Source: Cyathus striatus (taxonomy: Eukaryota; Basidiomycota; Agaricomycetes; Agaricales; Nidulariaceae). From it: a stretch of 64,000 nucleotides of DNA. Below the pieces are notes generated by a model, which had not been told where the DNA came from, did not search any database, and saw nothing but the letters and a program-made list of their open reading frames with translations. How positions within the stretch are numbered: position 1 is the first letter of the stretch; every line of letters starts with the position of its first letter. The DNA is taken from NCBI GenBank assembly GCA_025738555.1, contig JAOVFP010000004.1, forward strand, positions 6,689,666-6,753,665. The letters run 5' to 3'. Shown here piece by piece: positions 58,001 to 64,000 of the stretch. Made by a program: the position numbers and the translations under genes.

Positions 58001-58190
58001 CTATACACACTTCGCTTTGCCTACGCCAATCTCTCCCCTTTCCCCAAGACCTCAGCCCACGGGAGAATCTCCATTCGGCGATAATACCCCTTGGTCGCCT
58101 CTCATGTCCCCGTCGTTCCCCGATACATGAGACCACCTGCCGAACCTGGAGCACAAGCATTCGACGTTGTCACCTATGTCGATGGGCACA
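55063..58190 (+). pseudogene. SET-domain (Set3-like) gene, copy B, longest but frame-shifted
   Basis: Blocks in order: SDRERAKKRVAGAC and a shift to ELDREKAVRV near 55330; a serine/proline linker; TSRITPLSSYLSDTPNGYTH, PGMPRPFVHLVGPPLDVALD, VSGSKGRFVRSGCRPNAVIR, FEIFAVRDLKANEE, then a one-base shift into GWEWDDGNAIHSFLALIESP (about 55740-56097) and a GTGAGT donor. These are the conserved core and C-terminal strands of a SET lysine methyltransferase fold of the yeast Set3 type, which in that complex acts as scaffold rather than enzyme. Later exons carry CALVQMAAFVNEKVVSS, DLGPLTGHWRGFKTRERV, DGAGTETEEEEPVGVTDGK, SPQMSWSAFT and LTHSMHGLGEERRLSS. Several shifts and stops separate the blocks, and no PHD finger is seen. 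Copies A and C derive from the same gene. Confidence 0.75.
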
Positions 58191-58800
58191 TGACGACGAG
58201 AAGGGCTGGCAGGTACCTGATAGCATGCACGTAGTATGAAGAGAAAAGTGGCCAACGGTGTCCACAACATTAGTGATTGACTGTGTGGCTGTCGAAGAAA
58301 ATCAGCGACGAGATAACATAGTCACTGTTATCTTATCGTAGAAATGTAATCAGCTGAAAGGCAGGCTAAGAGGCGGGCTGAGGGGTGGGGAACGACAAAT
58401 AGCGGGAGTAGATGTCGATGAGCAGAGGTAAAAGATAGGCGGGAGGGCACATACGGCACATGACAACGAGAGGTGTGGAGAGCGGTGGTCAACAGTGGCC
58501 AGCAACATTGGTGGAGACAAGGAGAAAGGGGATGGTAACGACGGGTTCATGCGACATACGACGACGAGGGAGGGTGGAGCGGGACGTGGCTAACGGCGGG
58601 TAGAAACGTTGGTGAAGAAGAGGGTAACGATGTAACAGGTATCCGGGGGGGTGGTCGACGGCGCCCACAACACTGGTGAAGTGAGGAGAGAAAGGGTGGA
58701 AACGATGGGAGGAAGCGGCCCACCAAGATGAGAGGAGTGTCCGTTGACTGGTGGCTGGCAACGTTGATGAAGACGATGAGAGGGATAGTTACGGGTTTTC
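58180..58800. repeat. degenerate GACGACGAGAGG / AACGTTGGTGAAGA minisatellite
   Basis: About six units of 70-110 bp share CATGACGACGAGA, TGGCCAACRG, AACATTGGTGGAGA and GGATGGTAACGACGG words. They begin inside the last SET-gene exon (58190) and end near 58800. GC content is high and there is no supported gene. Confidence 0.65.
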
Positions 58801-59048
58801 GGGCTTAACAGGTGTACATTTGATATCACGGTTTATTAAGTCTCAATAAGAAAATAACTGTCGTTAACTCAGAATTTGGCTTGATTTGACTGACCAGTAT
58901 TCATGAAGACCGAATCGTGATCCATTATCGTACCACAAAATATATTATGATTCAGATCCTTCCCAGACTTGGATATATTCATATAATCCAACCGTAAAAG
59001 TGTTACTGACAAGACTATAACTGCCCACAGTAAAGCACATGACAGCGT

Positions 59049-59915
59049 CTATCGTATTCGATACAAGTCATTAAGTTCTATGATCTGGCGTGTGGCAATG
59101 TTAGGTGTCGGTAACTTGTCATTAATCCTCGACAACTCAAAGTCGATAATGCGAAATCTATGTATCCTCTTGTGAGCACGGCAATACACACCAGTGTATC
59201 CAGGAGGGGATTCGGGTGCTCGACATATGTTCCGCCGGCGTATATCCCCGTGCACCATTCTTTTATGTGTAATATGCCTTAATAAGTTACGAATGTCTTC
59301 TCTAAAAACTAGTCATTGATAACAGCCATAGACGGTAGGAACACATACGTACATTTCATCCTCCGTCTCGTTCAACGATATCGCATCCCCAACACGCTCA
59401 AGCACCAAAACAGAAATTGTATGCTTCTCATTCCCCTCCGAATCGACACCACGAATTGTAAATCCCTCCTCAAGTGTTACATTGAACCATCCATAAAACC
59501 TCGGAATAGCCATCCCATGAACAGATCGCAGTATGTTGTAATTTAGCGCCTCCCTCCCTAAATCCATCATTGTACTCTCATCCGCCACTTTCAGCACCAG
59601 AGGCGGAAGGTACTCAGGTCCAGGGGACTCAATTAGGTGCGGATTGGGATCAGTGTTTTCCCACAGGGACACCAATGTGGTGTCGAAAACACTGCCACAT
59701 CTCCCTTCACCTATTTCATCCTCTACCGAAATTTCAAGTTCAAATTTTTGGGTTCCGGGAACTGCTTTGAGAAGTCTCATGAATATTTTACCGTCCTTTT
59801 CGACTGCTCCACAGCGTGGTAGTGAAACTAGGACTGGCTGACCTTGAGGGTCGACGACGAGGTTGGTAATTGTGAGGATATTGACAGTGTTGGAGCACGC
59901 GATTGCTAAAGGCAA
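59049..59915 (-). CDS. atypical protein kinase-like gene, two exons
   Basis: Exon 1 (59353 to about 59915) reads IACSNTVNILTITNLVVDPQ, KFELEISVEDEIGEGRCGSV (glycine-rich loop), PPLVLKVADESTMMDLGREA (VxLK lysine), AIPRFYGWF and ISVLVLERVG (hinge). The intron is 59302-59352 (GTACGT...TTTTTAG, 51 bp). Exon 2 reads EDIRNLLRHITHKRMVHGDI, RRRNICRAPESPPGYTGVYC, FRIIDFELSR and ends ELNDLYRIR. The catalytic loop is HGDIRRRN, and the metal-binding triplet is DFE instead of DFG. The protein ends about 50 residues after it, as does the paralogous fragment at 46919, so a missing C-lobe appears to be a family trait. The 5' end is unclear: no ATG opens this frame, and ATG at about 59976 or 59967 would need a short intron or shift. 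It may be intact or barely decayed. Confidence 0.6.
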
Positions 59916-60520
59916 TCAGTGCGCTTTTGATGCGCCGAGAAGTCGGCCGGGATGCTGCTACCATGATTCATATCCTTCGTTTGCTTCCGTCTTTGTAAAT
60001 TTTTATTTATATAAGTAGATTAGAAAGCACGACAGCTCTCCTCAGACTTGCTACTCACGCGAGACCTGAGTACTTATATCATTCAATAGAATCTCGCTAC
60101 TCTTACAGACAGAACCTGAGCTCTGCATTCGTTATTTTATTTGAACATAAACGTGAACGCGTTATGCTTACCAGTCGTTGAGAATGATGTTCTGACATCG
60201 GTGAGTGAGGTAAGTAGCTAAACGTGAGTGGGAATGTTGGGCTGTGAAAACTAAAGTAAACCAAGTATTTATTGTATTGCTTAATCCCGGCCTTTCCCTA
60301 AATGGAACAGTGGCAGGTCTGTGCCTTTTATTCTTGCAGCAATTTAATATACACGTGTAACCATATTTGTCTATGTATGCCAGTATGTACTCACTTGTTG
60401 GTTTGCGCGTGCCACGGTGTAAGCAGTGAAGCATACTTAAATGATGAGGAAGCTGCTCGTAGTGTTCAAGAACAAGATATTTTAAAAATACATTTAATTA
60501 CTTGAAGCTAAAAATAAAAC
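59916..60520. other. intergenic, no feature supported
   Basis: It probably holds the promoters of the divergent kinase-like gene and the 91-residue gene. A minus-strand frame at 60168-60434 shows no protein pattern. Confidence 0.35.
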
Positions 60521-60906
60521 ATGTCGGCATCGAGACTTCAATTCGAGCGAAACTGCTTTCAAGTGAGTGCCCTCCTTAGTATGATTTGCTACCGTAATGT
60601 AATATCGCAGCTATCACAGACAGTAACGGGGTTTTAAAATATAAATTCGAGATAAGTACCTTTATGCTGCAGTGGGCGGATACAAGTCGGAGAAGGTGGA
60701 TCTACAGAGAATATCAAAAGTCGATCGTGGAAGCCTGTCTCCGCTGTGATATGGAAGCAAGGAACTTCAAGGCATTGTTAAAAACAGTTGCCTCTGCGTC
60801 CACACTGGTGACCGGTGACTATTTCGCAAACTGTTTGGACAAGTATGGAACATGGAACATAGCATTGTGTTCAACTTCGCACATATTACGGATTATTCGT
60901 TCATGA
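60521..60906 (+). CDS. small two-exon gene, 91 residues, family unknown
   Basis: ATG at 60521. Exon 1 is 60521-60562 (MSASRLQFERNCFQ), the intron is 60563-60672 (GTGAGT...CTGCAG, 110 bp, phase 0), and exon 2 is 60673-60906 (WADTSRRRWIYREYQKSIVE, ACLRCDMEARNFKALLKTVA, YFANCLDKYGTWNIALCSTS, stop). The protein is basic and predicted helical, with two spaced cysteines in each half. It has no signal peptide or membrane segment. I do not recognise it. The open frame and good splice sites argue that it is real, but its length makes chance possible. Confidence 0.4.
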
Positions 60907-61094
60907 CTTCAGGATTTCCACACACCTCTGACCTTTGTATCAGAAATACGATCTCACGTCTAAAGCTTCGCTACAGCTTGGTTGCGTATAAATCCGAACC
61001 ACTTGAAGCTCTGCTTTACTACCCACACCTTTCTGATACCTTGACTTTCCTTCATACCATTACCTTACTATCTAAATCTTGAATACGGCACCCA

Positions 61095-61600
61095 TATTCA
61101 TATATATGCAAGCCTGACCCTACCTTGTATACAAATTTTAGCCTAAATGTTCAAGAAATACAAGCTGCACTCTAGCTGGCATCAAATTTTTATGCAAAAA
61201 TCTCATGAAATGTCAGTCATACCCCAGTTGGCATACAATTTATGGCCTAATGTCTCATGAAATACAAGCTGATCCCTGTTGACATATCTGATGCCAGCTG
61301 TGGTCCAGTTGGGATACAATTTAAAGCTAAAAATCTCATGAAATGCCAGTCATACCCTAGTTGGCATATAATTTCCAGCCAAATATATCATTAAATACAA
61401 AGCTGATCCCTACTGGCATATCTGATACAAGCCATACCCCTGCTGGTATACAATTTTCAGCTAAATGCATCGTGAAATACAAGACTGACCCCTGTTGACA
61501 TATAATATGCAAACCGCAGTCCAGTTGGGATACTATTTCTGGCTGAGAATGAAATTAAATATGAGGCTGATCCTTATTGACATTCTCATTCTACTGTTTT
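61095..61600. repeat. CATACCCCAGTTGGCATACAATTT minisatellite
   Basis: About seven degenerate units of 60-75 bp occur: ACCCCAGTTGGCATACAATT, ATCTCATGAAATACAAGCTG and GATCCCTGTTGACATATCTG. They alternate CCAGTTGG and CCCTGTTG variants. No coding capacity. Confidence 0.7.
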
Positions 61601-61774
61601 ACCATTGTATTATTATTATACTCTATGCCTTTTATTTCTCTTCTATTTTATACTAATATTAACAGCTATGTTACGAGCACTGCGTTGAAATTAGTGGTTG
61701 CAGCATGTTGTTTATTTCAAAAGCCATGGCCAAACATCACATGAGTACGCGCAAGTGCCGCTCCGTTTGCTCCC

Positions 61775-61995
61775 GCCCCATCCTGCCCTTTTCTGCTTTC
61801 TTCTATGGCTATTCCTTTTGAGCTGATGCCCGCAACTGTGTGCCCGGAGGGTATCTTTTGCACATGGCTAGGTTAGAAAGGCGGCCTCGGCTTTCTTTTA
61901 TGGCCATCCCTTTGAACTATTGCTGGCAATCGTGTGCCTGGAGGGCATCTTTTGCACGCGGCTTCTGTTTGAAGGGACGGCCTCTGCTTAATTCT
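61775..61995 (+). repeat. direct duplication of about 105 bp
   Basis: Two copies share the words CTTTCTTYTATGGCYATYCC and GTGTGCCYGGAGGGYATCTT, followed by TTGCACRYGGCT and RGGCGGCCTCGGCTTT or GACGGCCTCTGCTTAA. They lie directly upstream of the Lon fragment. Confidence 0.6.
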
Positions 61996-62029
61996 CTCTT
62001 CTCCCCCTTTCGTATCCCTCTCACTACCT

Positions 62030-62975
62030 CGGCCCTCAAGCTAAGGAGGCCAACGGTCTCGGTAGTGCTGACGTCGTTCTTGACGAAGCCACTGTCGATA
62101 TTCTGATCAAGTACTATTGCCGTGAGAGTGGTATTCGTAACCTGAAGAAGCATATCAACAAGGTACGTATTTTGCTTAGTGTATGGGTTCTGACTGAAGG
62201 CGTCCATAGATCTACCGCAAAGCTGCGTTGAAGCTCGTCCAGGATCTGCGTGAGGAGACATTCCCTGAACCCAAGGAAGGTGAGGTTAGTCCTGAGGCTG
62301 CAGTTGCCGCCATTGAAGGCAAATCTTCCTCTACAACCACCGCCGAGGACTCATCATCCAAGTCTACACCTGAGGAGAAGCCTCAAACAGTACCCAGCAC
62401 CGAGTCCAAAGCCAACGAACCACAAGCTGAATCCACTAGCGCTGAAGACCCCAAGAAGGCCGTGACGACCCAGGAGTGCAAGCCGATGAAGATCCCCGCT
62501 GACGTTCACATTCGCATTACACCCGACAATCTGAAGGACTATGTTGGCCCACCAGTGTACCAAAAGGACCGGATGTATGCTTCCCCTCCTTCACCGGGTG
62601 TTAGCACTGGTCTTGGGTATCTCGGGAACGGGAGTGGTGTGGTTATGCCTATCGAGGCTATTGTACGTTTGCGTCTTTTCTTTCATGTTGGGTGGTACTG
62701 ATATGATTGGTTGTAGAATATGCTGGGGAAAGGTGGTTTGCAGCTTACTGGTAAGCTGGGTGAAGTTATCTGGGAGAGCGCGAACATCAGCCTTAGCTGG
62801 GTCAAAGCCCACACATATGACCTCAGTATCACAGAGAGCCCTGATGACCAATTCCTTACCGACCGCGATATTCATGTGCATATGCCTGAAGGTAGTCTCT
62901 GCCCTTCTGGCGGATCCGAGAGGCATTAAGGTTAACTTCAATGTGTGGTGGAATGTAGTGTTTTTGCCTTAAGTA
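62030..62975 (+). pseudogene. PIM1: mitochondrial Lon protease (PIM1-type) fragment lacking the catalytic serine motif
   Basis: Starting abruptly near 62036, it reads AKEANGLGSADVVLDEATVD, ILIKYYCRESGIRNLKKHIN, intron 62164-62211 (GTACGT...CATAG), then IYRKAALKLVQDL. An acidic glutamate/serine-rich insert follows (EEKPQTVPSTESKANEPQ). Then ITPDNLKDYVGPPVYQKDRM, a second intron near 62664-62717 and [20 protein letters not shown] with [11 protein letters not shown]. It ends IHVHMPEG. This is the linker between the AAA+ module and the S16 peptidase domain, with the first part of the peptidase. Where Lon has the PEG-x5-GPSAG block with the active serine, this copy reads [14 protein letters not shown] and stops. 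The AAA+ domain upstream is missing as well. Mitochondrial Lon degrades damaged matrix proteins; this fragment cannot. Confidence 0.8.
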
Positions 62976-63899
62976 GTTTCCTGTGTCTGAAACACTGGCT
63001 GGTGGGCCGTCACAATTGTAGAATGATGAGCAGGTAAGGTTGGTAATCTTATTAGGATTGGTAGATGCTCTTGGTGTTCTGCATACTATATCCCCGTGTA
63101 TTAGCTAAAGTGAAGATGATTCTATGTGACATAATGTACCAGGGACTGAAGCAGTCTTGGGCGGATGATACCTAAGCCGCGTTGGTAGGAAGTGCTGTGG
63201 AGGAAGTAGATGGTGCACGGGTAGGTACGAAAACTAACACCATACACGGTGTAAAGTGAAATTTACACCGTGTAAGCGATACACCGTGTAGCTCAAGATG
63301 CAATTTCCCACGGTACTTAAAAAAATTACATAGATAACACGATAACACTTGATTAAAAATGTGTCGGAAAATAATGAGATATGGTAAATAATAAGAGACA
63401 AACCTGAAAATTTCAAGGACGACGTACGACGACGCTTCCCCGATGATTTCCCACTTTCACCATCATTCTGCTTTAAGCTATGTCATTTAAAATGCAATTT
63501 GAACGTGACGACACCTTTCTGGCCTCTGTTTCTGAGGACATCATATGCAAATTTCGTGACCAAGTAATTATTACGAGCAGTATCTTCTGAGAAAAAGTTT
63601 AAGTATTCATTTACTTAGGTGTTATTGAAGTAATTTGTGATCAATCACTCGGAAGTATTCCTCACAAATGATTGAGTGGACATAACTCTCCTTCGGGAAT
63701 TCATCAGACAGCAGGGTGATGATCAAAGTCGAGGATAACGACATCTTGAACGCTTTGGAAACCCTTCCGATGATGTATTGTAATAGTTTAGCTTTGCAAT
63801 ATAATATATTGAACGGTATAGTACAAATGTTGTTTGTATTAAAAGGGAAGAACATAAGATGATAAGAAAGAAAGAGGACCTCAAGCAGGAATGTCATTC
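62976..63899. other. terminal subtelomeric spacer
   Basis: No gene was recognised. At 63246-63275 ACACGGTGTAAA and TTTACACCGTGT form a perfect inverted repeat with 12-base arms, and ACACCGTGTAG follows at 63291-63300. The minus-strand frame at 63622-63897 has no protein pattern. This sequence abuts the telomere repeats directly, with no degenerate telomeric transition visible. Confidence 0.5.
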
Positions 63900-64000
63900 T
63901 TAGGGTTAGGGTTAGGGTTAGGGTTAGGGTTAGGGTTAGGGTTAGGGTTAGGGTTAGGGTTAGGGTTAGGGTTAGGGTTAGGGTTAGGGTTAGGGTTAGG
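63900..64000 (+). repeat. telomere, (TTAGGG)n
   Basis: 101 bases of uninterrupted TTAGGG, about 17 units, running to the end of the window. The G-rich strand points outward, as at the 3' end of a chromosome. No variant units are present. It defines the window as a true chromosome end. Confidence 0.98.

Noticed and set aside
57972..58829. Minus-strand proline/leucine-rich frames
   Set aside because: They arise from the GC-rich minisatellite and the SET-gene linker.
59967..59976. ATG codons upstream of the kinase-like frame as its start
   Set aside because: Both are in other frames and one meets a stop before the kinase frame begins. A short intron or a one-base error would be needed, so the start was left open.

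Overview
The window is the right-hand end of a chromosome from a filamentous basidiomycete, most likely an agaricomycete. It ends in about 17 copies of TTAGGG (63900-64000), with the G-rich strand running towards the end. The fungal assignment rests on short introns (about 45-60 bp, GTACGT/GTAAGT donors), a seven-membrane-span DUF6534-type gene, a KDZ-associated cysteine-cluster (CxC6-type) relic, an OrsD-finger/RecQ helicase fusion, a Ste6-like ABC transporter relic and a fungal-type mitochondrial Lon relic. No species can be named from this.

Layout. Positions 1-12200 are AT-rich nested transposons. A 7.8-kb element with long compound inverted repeats (2461-10278) has been split by a PIF/Harbinger transposon (2796-6519, transposase plus Myb/SANT-like partner, convergent) and by a solo LTR (6631-7522). 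A broken MYND-finger gene lies at 12.2-12.8 kb. Positions 13280-30770 form a block bracketed on both sides by the same hairpin-forming minisatellite. Inside it are a KDZ-type element (14799-19134) carrying two solo LTRs, an unrecognised multi-exon gene (19493-23167), and a large gene fusing C2H2/OrsD-like fingers, a recombinase-like segment and a RecQ-type helicase (23348-29108). Both genes carry tandemly duplicated exon-plus-intron units, the most unusual structure in the window. Both are now broken by a few nonsense and frameshift changes.

Positions 32.4-36 kb hold another solo LTR of the same family and a 1.4-kb inverted-repeat element (33554-34952). That element is flanked by an 8-bp duplication and splits an open reading frame. 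Positions 36-59 kb are more GC-rich and made mostly of gene fragments: three copies of a SET-domain (Set3-like) gene, one ABC transporter fragment, two paralogues of an expanded basidiomycete family, a BTB-like fragment, a kinase C-terminus and two back-to-back inverted-repeat elements (52823-55001).

Genes that look intact are few: a 144-residue protein (47629-48116), the DUF6534-type membrane protein (51188-52667), a kinase-like protein (59049-59915, start uncertain) and a 91-residue protein (60521-60906). The last 2 kb before the telomere hold a Lon protease fragment that has lost its catalytic-serine motif. The window is therefore a subtelomeric graveyard with some surviving genes. Nothing in it forms an obvious pathway; the recurring theme is mobile DNA nesting, and the two-gene helicase unit may itself be mobile or telomere-linked.
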